In this document: positions 1-8,524 of the stretch, in pieces
How the letters are laid out: every line of letters begins with the position of its first letter
Position numbering within the stretch: the stretch's first letter is position 1
NCBI RefSeq assembly: GCF_012726265.1
Contig: NZ_JAASAG010000004.1
Coordinates: forward strand, 496,001-560,000
Length of the DNA: 64,000 nucleotides
Direction: 5' to 3'
Source of the DNA: Streptomyces sp. HNM0575
GTDB lineage: Bacteria; Actinomycetota; Actinomycetes; Streptomycetales; Streptomycetaceae
Made by a program: the position numbers and the translations under genes
Notes under the pieces: model-generated
Databases searched by the model: none
Seen by the model: the letters and a program-made list of their open reading frames with translations, nothing else
What the model was told of the DNA's origin: nothing

Positions 1-213
1 GCCGCGTGCGACGAACGGCAGTCCGGCCCGCGCGCACAGCGAGACGGCGGCGGCGACCTCCTCGGTGCTGCGCGGCAATACGACCAGGGCGGGGACTTCA
101 CGGAAGCCTGTGAGCCCGTCACACTCGTAGGTCCGCAGCTGAAGCGGATCCGTCAGCACGGCATCGGCCCCGAGCGCGGCTTCGAACTCACGGCGCAGTG
201 CGGTGTCGATCAT
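1..213 (-). CDS. FAD-linked oxidase (GlcD-like), N-terminal 71 residues only
   Basis: This gene runs off the left edge of the window. The reverse strand reads from an ATG at 213 without a stop to base 1. It begins MIDTALRREFEAALGADAV and continues with a VLPRSTEEVAAAVSLCARAG stretch followed by PFVARG. That is the start of the FAD_binding_4 (PCMH-type) domain of glycolate/D-lactate oxidase subunit GlcD, where FARG/VPRGG leads into the FAD pyrophosphate loop. Members oxidise a 2-hydroxy acid to the 2-oxo acid. The FAD-binding signature and the whole catalytic half lie outside the window, so the substrate cannot be judged. It is separate from the GlcD-GlcF fusion at 17.8 kb. Confidence 0.85.
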   Translation of the reverse strand, partial: MIDTALRREFEAALGADAVLTDPLQLRTYECDGLTGFREVPALVVLPRSTEEVAAAVSLCARAGLPFVARG

Positions 214-841
214 GGCACCGAGCCTCCAGACCCGTAGATCCTCCGACGTGACGGCAGTTCGGCGAATTCCGGAGTTGCGAACTTCCGAATTCCGGTATTC
301 AACGACCGCGTCACGGAACCTAGGGTCGTTGCATCTATGCGTCAACCCTTCGTTGCATCCATGTTTCACAACGACTTCGCCGCTGCCCGTGAGCGCCGCC
401 CGCGATGCCCGTGCGAGGACCGCCGCGCTCGCGGAGTCCTCCGGCGTCCGCCGGTACCGCGATCGGACGTCCCGGGCCATTGCATGCGAAAAGCCCCCGA
501 CCACCGCCCTGGGGCTGCGGTGACGGCGGGGCAGCAAGGGCTTGCGGGAGCCGTGAGCGACTTCTGAGGGGGGCCTGACGGCCGCCCGGCGGACAGCCGG
601 ACCATGACAGGCGAACGGCTCCCTCCGGACGGGAGAGAGCCGTTGAGCAATTCGCCGCACGAGGAATTCCCCGTGCGCGCACGGCAGTTGGCGCCTGGAA
701 CCCCTCAGGGCCCGCCGCCCCGGCCGCCGATGAGACGGTCACGGGAGCGCGGGCCCTGGAGGAACGTGCCTGCTTCGCCTGCCGCTGAAGGCCGTACGCC
801 GCGGAAGACCACCTGTCACGCGGGGCCGGCGGCCTCGGAGG
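214..841. other. Intergenic stretch of 628 bases, no supported gene
   Basis: This lies between the start of the GlcD-like gene and the end of the repeat lipoprotein gene. Bases 250-370 are unusually AT-rich for this genome. They hold repeated GAATTCCGG-type strings (about 262-298) and three copies of CGTTGCATC-like sequence (about 328-362), a plausible promoter/operator zone for the minus-strand oxidase gene. The rest is GC-rich, with one terminator-like hairpin at 614-644. The short open frames here have no recognisable product, codon bias or ribosome binding site, so none is called. Confidence 0.5.
614..644. terminator. Terminator-like hairpin
   Basis: AACGG (614-618) pairs with CCGTT (640-644), and CTCCC (619-623) with GGGAG (631-635), leaving a 4-base AGAG bulge and a 7-base loop. 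It lies about 200 bases beyond the stop of the minus-strand lipoprotein gene and could end that transcript. There is no clear U tract, which is usual in Streptomyces. Confidence 0.4.
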
Positions 842-1744
842 TCAGGGCTTGACGCCGGCCTTCTTGCCCTCGTCCGTCGCCGCGTGCCAAAGGCCCATCT
901 TGCCCTGACCGTTGATGTCACCGGGCTTCTTGTCGCCCTTGAACCAGTACATCGGCCAGCAGTCGACCGACAGCTGCTTCGTGCCGTCGGCACGCTTGTA
1001 CGTGCTGAGCAGCTTCGGGTTGACGCCGCTGACCTTGTCCTTCTCGACGGCCTTCGCGGGCACCCACATCTTCAGGCAGTCGCCGTTGCAGTTGGACTTC
1101 ATCGGCCACGCCGAGTCCTTGTCGAACCGGTAGAGCGTGTGGCCCTTGGCGTCGGCCAGCACCTTGCCGAGCTCCGGGTTCTCGACCGCCTTGAGCTGCT
1201 TGGTGTTTCGCATGCTGGCCTTGCCGCCGTCGGGGGCGAGGGCGTTCCACATCCCCTTGACGCCGTGTCCCTCGACGTCGCCGGGCTTCTTGTCCTCCGT
1301 GAACCGGTAGGCCGGCCAGCCGCCGACGGTCAGCTGCCAGGAGCCGTCGCTGCGCTTGACCTTGCCGATGTCCTCCTTGGCGATGCCGGAGCCGGTGCCG
1401 GCCTTCGCGCCCTTCGCCGGCACCGGGGTCCACATCTTCTCGCAGTCGCCGTTGCAGTTGGACTGGGACGGGGAGGCGGTGTCCTCGTCGTAGCGGTACA
1501 GCGTCCAGCCCTTGGAGTCGGTGACCACGTCGCCGAGCTTCTCGTTGGGTTTCACCTCCAGCGAGCCCGCCGGGGCCTTCTTGCCGGTCTCGGCCGAGCC
1601 GCCGCCGTTGTTGTTGTCGGCTGCCTGCCCTGCCGGCTTGATCTTCTGCCCGGAGTAGTCATTGCCCGTGGAACCGCAGCCCGTAGCGAACATCGCCACG
1701 ACGATCGCGGTCCCGATCAGAGCCACGTGACGCTGCTTCCTCAT
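842..1744 (-). CDS. Secreted-repeat lipoprotein (COG4315 type, Yx[FWY]xxD repeats)
   Basis: A 300-residue predicted lipoprotein. The ATG at 1744 is chosen because it gives a signal peptide MRKQRHVALI... ending in the lipobox FATGC with lipidated Cys23; the longer reading frame upstream lacks any signal. After a Gly/Asn-rich spacer come two copies of a ~130-residue unit, each with two Yx[FWY]xxD motifs (Y83-D88, Y146-D151; Y205-D210, Y266-D271) and a CNGDC motif (97-101, 219-223). This matches the 'secreted repeat of unknown function' family (PF03640; SCO0930-like). The function is unknown. It is the last gene of an operon with a NuoF-like dehydrogenase and a haem-type membrane protein, which suggests a role in extracytoplasmic redox chemistry. 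That role is inferred from context only. Confidence 0.85.
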   Translation of the reverse strand: MRKQRHVALIGTAIVVAMFATGCGSTGNDYSGQKIKPAGQAADNNNGGGSAETGKKAPAGSLEVKPNEKLGDVVTDSKGWTLYRYDEDTASPSQSNCNGDCEKMWTPVPAKGAKAGTGSGIAKEDIGKVKRSDGSWQLTVGGWPAYRFTEDKKPGDVEGHGVKGMWNALAPDGGKASMRNTKQLKAVENPELGKVLADAKGHTLYRFDKDSAWPMKSNCNGDCLKMWVPAKAVEKDKVSGVNPKLLSTYKRADGTKQLSVDCWPMYWFKGDKKPGDINGQGKMGLWHAATDEGKKAGVKP

Positions 1745-2045
1745 GACCGCTCCCTCAGTGCTCGATATGTGTGGCTGGCATGTGAGTGTGGTGCAGGAGG
1801 GTTTCAGGCGGCGGAAAGTTGTCCGATCGTGCCAAACGGCAGGGTTCCGCCATGACGGCGAATGTGCTGGCGGGTGAACTCCCCGCGTCCCGCCGCCGGT
1901 TGAGGCCGTAAGAGCCTCCCCGGCCGCGCTTGCGGAACCGCTACCGAAGCCCCCGCGCGAGCGCTTGCCGAGCGGCGTACGGGCACCCGGAAGCGAGCAG
2001 ACGGGCACGTCCCGCGCGCCCGCTGCGGGCGCGCGGGGCGTTCCG

Positions 2046-3617
2046 TCACCGCTCGACGATCCTCAGCGCCAGCGCCGGGCAGCGCCGCACGGCCCGCTGA
2101 GCCTGCTTCTGCATGTGCGGGTGGATGGTCGCGGAGGCGCCCGTCGGATAGCCGTCGATGTCCAGCTCGATCATGTCCGGTACGACTCCCGCGCACAGGC
2201 CGTGGCCCTGGCACAGGGTCCAGTCGACGACGAGCCGCTTCTGCTTCTGTTCGAGCTGCGGCACGCCGCGCTTGGGCCGCTCCGGACGCTCCGGAGGCCG
2301 GTAGCCGGCGGCGAGCTGCACCTCCTCGGGCACCGACAGGCAGCCGAAGACGGGACGGCCGCAGCCGCGGCCGAGCGCGTGCTTCTCGAAGTCCTCAGCG
2401 AAGATCTCGAAGGCGGACTCGACCAGGCGCGCGGTGCCGTCGGGGTGACTGCACGCTCCGCGCCCCTTCACGGCCCTGGTGCGGGCCTTCATCGCGTCCA
2501 GGGCCTCCCGGCCGCCGCCGTCGGCGGCCCACGCCACCGTGTCGGCGAGCGCCGGCAGACCGAGGAAGCACGGGCCGCACTGCCCGGCGGACTCGTCCGC
2601 CATCCAGCGTGCGACCAGCTCCACCTCGCCCACCGGGCAGGTCCCTTCGGGCAGCGGCAGCACGGCGCCGGCGCCCAGGGTGGAGCCCAGCGCGTCCAGC
2701 GAGTCGCGGGAGATGCGCGCCTGCCAGCACTGGTCCCGCTCCAGGAACTTGCCGTGGAAGCCGCCGATCAGCACGCCCTGCCCGGGGTCGGTACCGCACA
2801 GCCCGAGGATGTACGGGAGCGGCGCACCCGTCGGCGTCTCGACGACCTTGTCGCCGCCCACCGTCAGCAGCACCGTCCCCGGCTCCGTGGGCAGGCCCAC
2901 GTTGCGGAAGTCGAGCGCGCCGAGCCGCGCTCCGACGGCGAGCTGAGCGAAGGTCTCCGTGTTGGAGAGCAGCGTGGGCAGGCCGTCGACGCCGGCGTCG
3001 CTGGCGCGTACGCCGCTGCCCGAGGGCAGCACCGGCAGCTGGTTGAGTCCGCTGACGATCGAGCTGGACTCACCGGTGACGAAGCGCTCCGGCATCCGTA
3101 CGACCCGGATGCGGGGCCCTCCGGGGCCGCGCTCGGCGACCGCGTCGCGCACCGAGCGCTCGACGTCGGGCCGGGTGACCGCGACGTTGATCTCGTCGGA
3201 GTTGAGCGCGCGGGCGCACAGCATCGCGCCGTCCAGCACCAGGTGGGGGCTGAAGAGCAGCAGCGCCGTGTCCTTGAGGCAACTCGGCTCGCCCTCGCTG
3301 CCGTTGACCACGACCGCCGCACGCGCCTGCTGCCGCCGGTGGGCCGATTCGATGACCGCCTTGAGCTTGCGGGCGAAGGGGAAGCCCGCACCGCCTCTGC
3401 CCCGCAGGTCGATGTTCTCGGCGAGATCGACCAGTTCCTCCAGCCGCATCTCGGGCATCGTTCCGTGCACCGTCAGATGGCCGACGCGCTCCAGGCGCCG
3501 GGTCCATCCCGCGCCGGTGCCCAGGCCCGCGAGCAGCCGGGGCGGCCCGAACGAGGCGAGGGAGGGCACCGCGTCCGCGTTGGACGCGGAGACGGGGGAG
3601 GGCACGACAGACGTCAC
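2046..3617 (-). CDS. NuoF-like FMN/Fe-S NADH dehydrogenase fused to a ferredoxin
   Basis: A 523-residue soluble flavoprotein. The N-terminal two thirds resemble the 51-kDa subunit of complex I: the Gly-rich FMN/NADH loop LRGRGGAGFPFARKL (71-85), VVNGSEGEP near 105, an SLBB-like segment, and the iron-sulfur region ESAGQCGPC followed by GACSHPDG. NuoF normally has CxxCxxC plus a distal Cys; here the first Cys is Ala, so the N3-type cluster lacks a ligand. The last ~75 residues are a small ferredoxin with CQGHGLC and a distal RRCPA, like the 3Fe-4S ferredoxins of actinobacterial P450 systems. The start is GTG, immediately after the TAA of the upstream membrane gene (TAAGTG), with AAGGAG in front. 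It probably passes electrons from NADH to the membrane partner; the true acceptor is unknown. Confidence 0.8.
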   Translation of the reverse strand: MTSVVPSPVSASNADAVPSLASFGPPRLLAGLGTGAGWTRRLERVGHLTVHGTMPEMRLEELVDLAENIDLRGRGGAGFPFARKLKAVIESAHRRQQARAAVVVNGSEGEPSCLKDTALLLFSPHLVLDGAMLCARALNSDEINVAVTRPDVERSVRDAVAERGPGGPRIRVVRMPERFVTGESSSIVSGLNQLPVLPSGSGVRASDAGVDGLPTLLSNTETFAQLAVGARLGALDFRNVGLPTEPGTVLLTVGGDKVVETPTGAPLPYILGLCGTDPGQGVLIGGFHGKFLERDQCWQARISRDSLDALGSTLGAGAVLPLPEGTCPVGEVELVARWMADESAGQCGPCFLGLPALADTVAWAADGGGREALDAMKARTRAVKGRGACSHPDGTARLVESAFEIFAEDFEKHALGRGCGRPVFGCLSVPEEVQLAAGYRPPERPERPKRGVPQLEQKQKRLVVDWTLCQGHGLCAGVVPDMIELDIDGYPTGASATIHPHMQKQAQRAVRRCPALALRIVER

Positions 3618-4409
3618 TTATTGCTCCTTCTTGCGCTTGTCGGCCGGTGACGGGTTACGGCTCGGGGCGAGCCGCATCATCAGCACGACGGTCACTCCGG
3701 TCAGGGCCACGGCGTATCCCCAGTCGACCCAGTCCGCCACGGCCCTGCCCGCACGCAGGCCGTGCACCAGGGACGCGCCCCATGCCAGATAGGCGGTCAT
3801 GTGCAGGGCACGCCACAGACGTGACTGGCCCTTGCGTGCGAAGGCGCCCCGCACGGCGCCCGTCACCGTCACCGCCACGAAGAGATATCCGGCGACCGTG
3901 CCCAGGCCGATCAGAATCGGCTGTGCACCGTCCAGTCCCGGAATCGCCGCCGCCTGCCAAGTCGTCGAGCCCAGCGCGACCTTCGACCAGATGTGCAGAC
4001 CGAGGAAACCTATGCCGCCCACGGCGGAGCCCCGGTGAATGGCCTGCGCGATGAGCCGGTGATTCGGATCGAGCAGCATCCGGTCCGCCGCCGCCACGCC
4101 CCACAGGACCGAGAACGTGAGCAGCAGCAGCGCGAAGACACCCGCCCCGAATTCGACGAATGCCCACAATCTGTCCAGCGACTGGTTGCTGATCGCGAAC
4201 ACGATCGCCAAAGCCGAGACGATCACGAACGCGGTGTAACGGGGAACGAAACGTGCCGCGGTCCCGCGCCCCGGGCTCTCGACCTCGAGTCTCGGGCCCC
4301 GAGCCGAGCGCTGACGGACCTGGCGAGGGCTGACGTCACCTCGCCTGGAGGCCGCAAGCGCCGTCGGACGGCGCTTCGCCGGCGGGACACGGATCTGTTC
4401 TTGAGGCAT
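3618..4409 (-). CDS. Ferric-reductase-like / b-type cytochrome membrane protein
   Basis: A 263-residue integral membrane protein with a basic ~50-residue N-terminus and about six hydrophobic segments (near 60-80, 88-118, 133-150, 160-185, 198-222 and 230-250). Histidines sit in or beside helices: HRLIAQAIHRG, FLGLHIWSK, ALHMTAYLAWG and SLVHGLRAG. This fits a ferric-reductase-like (MsrQ/YedZ type) haem-binding domain. It is the first gene of a three-gene unit with the NuoF-ferredoxin fusion and the repeat lipoprotein, and its stop abuts the next start. It probably moves electrons from the cytoplasmic dehydrogenase across or into the membrane. The ribosome binding site at 4409 is weak (GGAAGAT), so the start is less certain than the family call. 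Confidence 0.75.
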   Translation of the reverse strand: MPQEQIRVPPAKRRPTALAASRRGDVSPRQVRQRSARGPRLEVESPGRGTAARFVPRYTAFVIVSALAIVFAISNQSLDRLWAFVEFGAGVFALLLLTFSVLWGVAAADRMLLDPNHRLIAQAIHRGSAVGGIGFLGLHIWSKVALGSTTWQAAAIPGLDGAQPILIGLGTVAGYLFVAVTVTGAVRGAFARKGQSRLWRALHMTAYLAWGASLVHGLRAGRAVADWVDWGYAVALTGVTVVLMMRLAPSRNPSPADKRKKEQ

Positions 4410-4789
4410 CCGGATCTTCCGATCGCACTGTCGCCGAAGTCCGACCTGACCCTCGGTCCCGCATCTGCCGTATACCGCAAAGCAGTTGAATCGGGAATGA
4501 CCCGTGACGTTCCGGTGTGAAGCTCTCTACTTTGCGCGACCAGAATGCGGTGGTCGGGATGCAGAAGCATCTCGGAACTCCCCGGGACCTTCACAGCTTT
4601 TATCGCTCTGTGACAAATTCTGGCAGTGGGATCGCCGCCGCACCCCGCGGTGTCGATGATGCCCCTTCAGGGGAAGCAGGGGGACCCTCAACTCCGGGGC
4701 CGGGGCGGGATACCGGTTACCGGAGGCAACCTCCGCGGGCTTGTCCTCCCGTGCTCGGGCAGGCCCAACCCGGCAGGAACGAGGTAGAG
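4410..4789. promoter_or_regulatory. Divergent promoter region, 380 bases
   Basis: This separates the minus-strand redox operon from the plus-strand PucR-type regulator gene and must hold both promoters. It is locally AT-rich around 4470-4630 (TTTATCGC, TGTGACAAATTC). A small hairpin CCCC-TTCA-GGGG lies at 4662-4673 and a run of GG/CC repeats just before the regulator gene. No gene is supported inside it. Confidence 0.45.
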
Positions 4790-5905
4790 ATGAGCGACGT
4801 TCTCAACCGCATCCGATCTCGCCCGCGCGGCGAGTGGGCGCGCGTTCAGAGAAAGGAGCTGCCCGCCGTCGCAGACCAGGTGGTGGAAGCTCTACAACGC
4901 AGCATACCGGCAATGTCCGCTTTTCTGCGGGAAATTGACCGCGAGGATGCTCAATGGGCCGTGGAACAGGCATTGCTGGCCGCATTGGGACATCACTCCC
5001 CGGAGACAAAGGATACGGACACGGGAACCGCAACCCAGGCCGACAACGTCACAGCAGCGGTTCCCATCGACCGAGCCCGACGCCAGCTGTTCACGGCACT
5101 CATGGGAGAGGAGGAATTCCCGGAATCACGACTGACGGAACTGGCCAGGTCAGCAAGGTGGCCGTTGCCCGAGACCGTACGTGCTGTAGCCCTCGCCTCA
5201 CCCAGCGAGGTGCCCCAGCTCGCCGCGGCACTCGGCAACGCCCTGGTCAGCCCTGTCGAAAGTGAGCTGTGCCTGCTGATACCCGACCCCGAGGACGACC
5301 GCGAAGCACTGGAGAACGTGCTGCGCGGGCGTACTGCTGCGGTCGGGCACACCGTCCCGCTGAACGACGCGGGATCATCGGTGCGCTGGGCCCGGCGACT
5401 GCTGGAGCTGACACCGCCGCCCGGAGCACCGGGCGGCGCAGTCAACGGCAGTGTCAACGGCGGAATCGGCAACAACCAGGACGGCAAGGTCCTGTTCGTG
5501 GACGACCATCTGTCCATGCTTCTTCTGTTGCAGGACGAATCGCTCGCCTGCGCTCTCTCGTCGCGCTGGCTCGGACCCCTCGCCGAGCTCACACCGCGGC
5601 AGAGCGAGCGTCTCGAAGTCACGCTGCTGGCGTGGCTGGAGAGCGGTGGCGCACCCGAGGCGGCGAAGACGCTCCAGGTGCACCCGCAGACGGTGCGGTA
5701 CAGGCTGCGGCAGATAGAGAAGCTCTTCGGCTCGGCACTGCGCGATCCGCGTACGCGTTTCGAGCTGGAGATGACCCTTCGCGGCCGGCGGCTGCTGGGC
5801 CAGATACGGAGGCAGCGCACCCGCGCCGGCCGCCGGGCCCGTACCGTCGCGGCGGGTGTACGCCCGCTGGGTGTCGCACGCGAGGCCCGGGTCAACGGTC
5901 TGTGA
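4790..5905 (+). CDS. PucR-type helix-turn-helix transcriptional regulator
   Basis: A 371-residue regulator. The ATG at 4790 follows GAGGTAGAG; an in-frame extension upstream to 4517 has no family-like sequence. The C-terminal ~60 residues (LTPRQSERLEVTLLAWLESG, then VHPQTVRYRLRQIEKLFG and RTRFELEMTLRGRRLLG) are the HTH_30 DNA-binding domain of PucR-family regulators. The first ~290 residues are a variable sensory part with no recognised ligand domain. FasR, the streptomycete fatty-acid synthase regulator, has the same general architecture, but the sequence does not let me equate them. It stands alone on the plus strand and is closed by a very strong hairpin. Its target is unknown; the divergent redox operon is a candidate. 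Confidence 0.8.
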   Translation: MSDVLNRIRSRPRGEWARVQRKELPAVADQVVEALQRSIPAMSAFLREIDREDAQWAVEQALLAALGHHSPETKDTDTGTATQADNVTAAVPIDRARRQLFTALMGEEEFPESRLTELARSARWPLPETVRAVALASPSEVPQLAAALGNALVSPVESELCLLIPDPEDDREALENVLRGRTAAVGHTVPLNDAGSSVRWARRLLELTPPPGAPGGAVNGSVNGGIGNNQDGKVLFVDDHLSMLLLLQDESLACALSSRWLGPLAELTPRQSERLEVTLLAWLESGGAPEAAKTLQVHPQTVRYRLRQIEKLFGSALRDPRTRFELEMTLRGRRLLGQIRRQRTRAGRRARTVAAGVRPLGVAREARVNGL

Positions 5906-5907
5906 CC

Positions 5908-5941
5908 GTGAGCGCCCGGTGCTCCGGCACCGGGCGCTCAC
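5908..5941 (+). terminator. Strong hairpin terminator after the PucR-type gene
   Basis: A perfect 14-bp stem (5908-5921 with 5928-5941) and a 6-base loop CTCCGG start 3 bases after the stop codon. There is no U tract, as usual for Streptomyces terminators. Confidence 0.85.
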
Positions 5942-6015
5942 CCGGAATCCGCGGGTGAGACCCCGGCGGAACTGACAACCGGAAAACACCTACAACAGAA
6001 CACGGAACGACAGGC

Positions 6016-6050
6016 GGCGGCCCGGACACAGGATCTGTGTCCGGGCCGCC
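6016..6050. terminator. Bidirectional hairpin terminator
   Basis: A perfect 16-bp stem (6016-6031 with 6035-6050) closes a 3-base loop GAT. It lies between the convergent PucR-type gene and the DUF1996 gene and can act on both. Confidence 0.85.
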
Positions 6051-6105
6051 GTGGTGTTCGGTCACCGCTGCGGGGCGAGGCTCCCGCTGCGGTGGGAGCA
6101 GAACT

Positions 6106-7869
6106 CTATGAGCATCCCTTTCCGTTGTTGATGCAGTCGACGATCTTGTTCTGCAGGTCCTCGCCGGTGTCGATGATGGTGTCGGCGTGGTCCGTGATGG
6201 GCTTGTGCAGCTGCTCCGGGAACGAGTCCACCGCGAAGGGAGTATCGGCGTTGACCAGATTCTCCTGGGGGATGTCGTACTTGAGCGTGAACTTCAGCTG
6301 CGGGATCGCCTGGAACCCGTCAGGGCACTTGCCGCCGTTGTCCTTGGAGAACGCGACGTGGTCCCGGTGGTTGGCGCTGTCCAGGTTCTTACCGTCCCAG
6401 CAGTCCTGGAAGGCAAGGGTACGGAGGGTCTTCTTCCCTTCGGGGCAGATCGGGTACTTGTCCTTGAGCTGGCGGTCCTCGAAGCCTTCGCAGCTCCAGG
6501 ACGCGTTGGCGTTCTTGTCACCGTTCGTGAAGGACTTGGCGTCACCGGTGGGCATGCGCAGGAACTGCGGCATGGCAGTGACCTTGTCGTCCCCGCCGGC
6601 GGCGTACTGGATCTCGGCTTCAGCGGGCTGAAGGATGGTTCCGACGTTGAGGTCGTTGGAACCGCCGTCGCCGGGCTTGGCCTCCTCGCCCTCGCCGCCA
6701 CCAACCTGATCATCCTGGCCCTGGCCCTGATCCTGACCCTGATCCTGACCTTGGTCCTGACCCTGGTCCTGGCCCTGATCCTGACCCTGGTCCTGACCTT
6801 GATCCTCGGCCGGAGGCTGACCCTGGCCCTGGTCCTGACCTTGGTCCTGACCCTGGTCCTGACCTTGGTCCTGACCCTGGTCCTCGGCCGGAGGCTGACC
6901 CTGGCCCTGGTCCTGACCCTGGTCCTGGCCCTGGTCCTGGCCCTGATCCTCGGCCGGAGGCTGACCCTGGCCCTGGTCCTGACCCTGATCCTGACCCTGC
7001 GAGTCGTGCGTCAGGCTGTTCGTGTTGACGCTGTTCGCCGCCTCGTCACCACCGGCGTTGTCGCCGCCCTCGGCGGGACCGCTCTTGTTGCCGACGGCGC
7101 CCCGCTGATCCTCCTTGCCGTTCAGCGAACGGAGAACGACCCAGTAGTACGTCGACTTGTCGCCGTTGGTGCACGTGGTGTCGGACGCGTCCAGCGACTG
7201 GTCGGACGTCTGGGCATCGGTGTCGAAGTTGCCCACGTAGTCGTGGATGTGGTGGGCACCGTTCACAACGCCCGGAGCAGCTACCACGTTGTCCGAGTTG
7301 TTGTGCTGTTCGTCGTTGGTGCCGCACTCCGTGGCGAAGCTGTTGCCCTGCTCCTCCTTCTGAGCGTTGGGCTGGACGTCCTCGATCTTGACGAAATCGT
7401 CGGCAGCCGGACCTTGCGCCTGCTGACCTCCGCCTCCCTGCTGGCCGGCTTGGTCCTGCATCATCTGGCACTGAGCCATTGACTGCATGTCCTGGGGCTG
7501 CTCGGCACCGGCCTTCTGGAGGTCCTGGCCGATGCTGCGAATCGTCTCCGAGCGCTGCTGATTCAGCTGGCCCAAGGTCTCCTCAGAACTCTGCTCCTGG
7601 GAGTGCCACTGCCCGTAGGCATTTGCGACCTGCTGGTCCAGAGTGCCGAGCTTCTGGTCCACGGACTGCTTGGCAGCGTCCGGGACTTCGCCCAGTGCAA
7701 GGCTCACATCGGGACAGTCGATCGTGCTCGCAGCTTGGCCGGCACCGTCCGACCCCGCGAAGGCGCTCACACCGATCGCCGCTGCGCCACCACCACCGAC
7801 CACCAGCGCTGCGACGATCGCTATCGTTTTATTCGCCGTGCGCGAGCGTTTGTGGCCTTTTTGTCTCAT
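6106..7869 (-). CDS. Secreted DUF1996 protein interrupted by a QGQD repeat ladder
   Basis: A 587-residue exported protein. A basic start (MRQKGHKRSRTANK) and one hydrophobic segment (about 14-38) form a signal peptide or anchor. Residues 45-160 are Gln-rich and probably helical. A DUF1996 domain begins near 165 (FATECGTNDEQHNNSDNV) and ends with the family's tail (AVDSFPEQLHKPITDHADT and IVDCINNGKGCS). Between its halves lies a ~95-residue low-complexity block of QGQD units punctuated by QPPAED, coded by 6714-6999. DUF1996 is common in secreted proteins of fungi and streptomycetes; its activity is unknown. The gene follows the DUF4142 gene by 16 bases and ends at a double hairpin. Confidence 0.8.
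   Translation of the reverse strand: MRQKGHKRSRTANKTIAIVAALVVGGGGAAAIGVSAFAGSDGAGQAASTIDCPDVSLALGEVPDAAKQSVDQKLGTLDQQVANAYGQWHSQEQSSEETLGQLNQQRSETIRSIGQDLQKAGAEQPQDMQSMAQCQMMQDQAGQQGGGGQQAQGPAADDFVKIEDVQPNAQKEEQGNSFATECGTNDEQHNNSDNVVAAPGVVNGAHHIHDYVGNFDTDAQTSDQSLDASDTTCTNGDKSTYYWVVLRSLNGKEDQRGAVGNKSGPAEGGDNAGGDEAANSVNTNSLTHDSQGQDQGQDQGQGQPPAEDQGQDQGQDQGQDQGQGQPPAEDQGQDQGQDQGQDQGQDQGQGQPPAEDQGQDQGQDQGQDQGQDQGQDQGQDQGQGQDDQVGGGEGEEAKPGDGGSNDLNVGTILQPAEAEIQYAAGGDDKVTAMPQFLRMPTGDAKSFTNGDKNANASWSCEGFEDRQLKDKYPICPEGKKTLRTLAFQDCWDGKNLDSANHRDHVAFSKDNGGKCPDGFQAIPQLKFTLKYDIPQENLVNADTPFAVDSFPEQLHKPITDHADTIIDTGEDLQNKIVDCINNGKGCS
6714..6999 (-). repeat. 12-bp tandem repeat array coding for QGQD blocks
   Basis: Within the DUF1996 gene the coding strand repeats a CAGGGTCAGGAC-like 12-mer. 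At protein level there are four blocks with 2, 3, 4 and 6 QGQD units; the first three end in QGQGQPPAED and the last in QGQGQDD. The near-identity of the units and the rising copy number indicate slippage or unequal recombination. Confidence 0.9.
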
Positions 7870-7885
7870 ATTGACTTCACTCCAC

Positions 7886-8524
7886 TCATTTCACGTCGTT
7901 CAGCGCCTCGAAGTCCACAAGTCCCGTGTCCTCCAGAACTGTGATGTGATCGAGGACAATGGCGTTGGCCCGGGTCGCCAACGACCGCACCATTGAGTTG
8001 CGGGTCTGATCGCGTACAAGGCCAATGAGGCCGAAGACCACGCCATGGGCCTGGCGCAGCCTCTCGACGAGAACCCGGTCGAATGCGTCACCCTGCGATT
8101 TGTTGATCTCGTCCAGGTAGTCCTGGTTCTTGCCGGCGGGCTGGTTCGGCAAGGAGACCTTCAGGGTGCGACCGGCCTCGATGGCCCGTCGGTCCAACTC
8201 CGTGTGTCCGTCGACGAGATGATCGCCCGCGATCCGCACCGACTTCCGTGTCCCGCGCTCCTGCGCGGACCGGCCGGCGGGCAGCTCCCAAAGACCGGCA
8301 TTCCGCACTTTGCGTATGAAGTCACGGTCCATTGGTGTAAGGGGGCCGTATTCGGTTTTCCAGACTCCCTTACCGTCGTCCTGCCATCCCGCACGGGCCA
8401 GCGCAATGCTTCGATTGCCGTCGGCGAACTGCGTCGGCAACAGCAGCGCCGCGAGGGTTCCAACGAGCCCCAGAACGACCAGCACGGTGCCGATCGCTCG
8501 CCCGGACGTCATGGCGGACCGCAT
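7886..8524 (-). CDS. DUF4142-family membrane-anchored protein
   Basis: A 212-residue protein. The ATG at 8524 is preferred because GGAGAGGAGG stands just before it; a GTG at 8542 would add six residues. An N-terminal membrane segment (IGTVLVVLGLVGTLAALLLP) is followed by a helical domain: LTPMDRDFIRKVRNAGLWELPAG, DYLDEINKSQGDAFDRVLVERLRQAHG and NSMVRSLATRANAIVLDHI. This is the pattern of DUF4142, exported ferritin-like helical proteins of unknown function. It is the upstream partner of the DUF1996 gene, with a 16-base gap, so the two exported proteins are probably co-expressed. Confidence 0.75.
   Translation of the reverse strand: MRSAMTSGRAIGTVLVVLGLVGTLAALLLPTQFADGNRSIALARAGWQDDGKGVWKTEYGPLTPMDRDFIRKVRNAGLWELPAGRSAQERGTRKSVRIAGDHLVDGHTELDRRAIEAGRTLKVSLPNQPAGKNQDYLDEINKSQGDAFDRVLVERLRQAHGVVFGLIGLVRDQTRNSMVRSLATRANAIVLDHITVLEDTGLVDFEALNDVK

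Noticed and set aside
1965..3650. 561-codon plus-strand frame opposite the NuoF-like gene
   Set aside because: No recognisable domain and low-complexity Arg/Ala composition. The minus strand shows clear FMN and Fe-S motifs.
6187..7482. Long open frame on the plus strand opposite the DUF1996 gene (LTLVLTLVLALILTL repeats)
   Set aside because: It is the antisense reading of the QGQD repeat array and looks like membrane helices only because of codon composition. The minus strand has the signal peptide and the domain.
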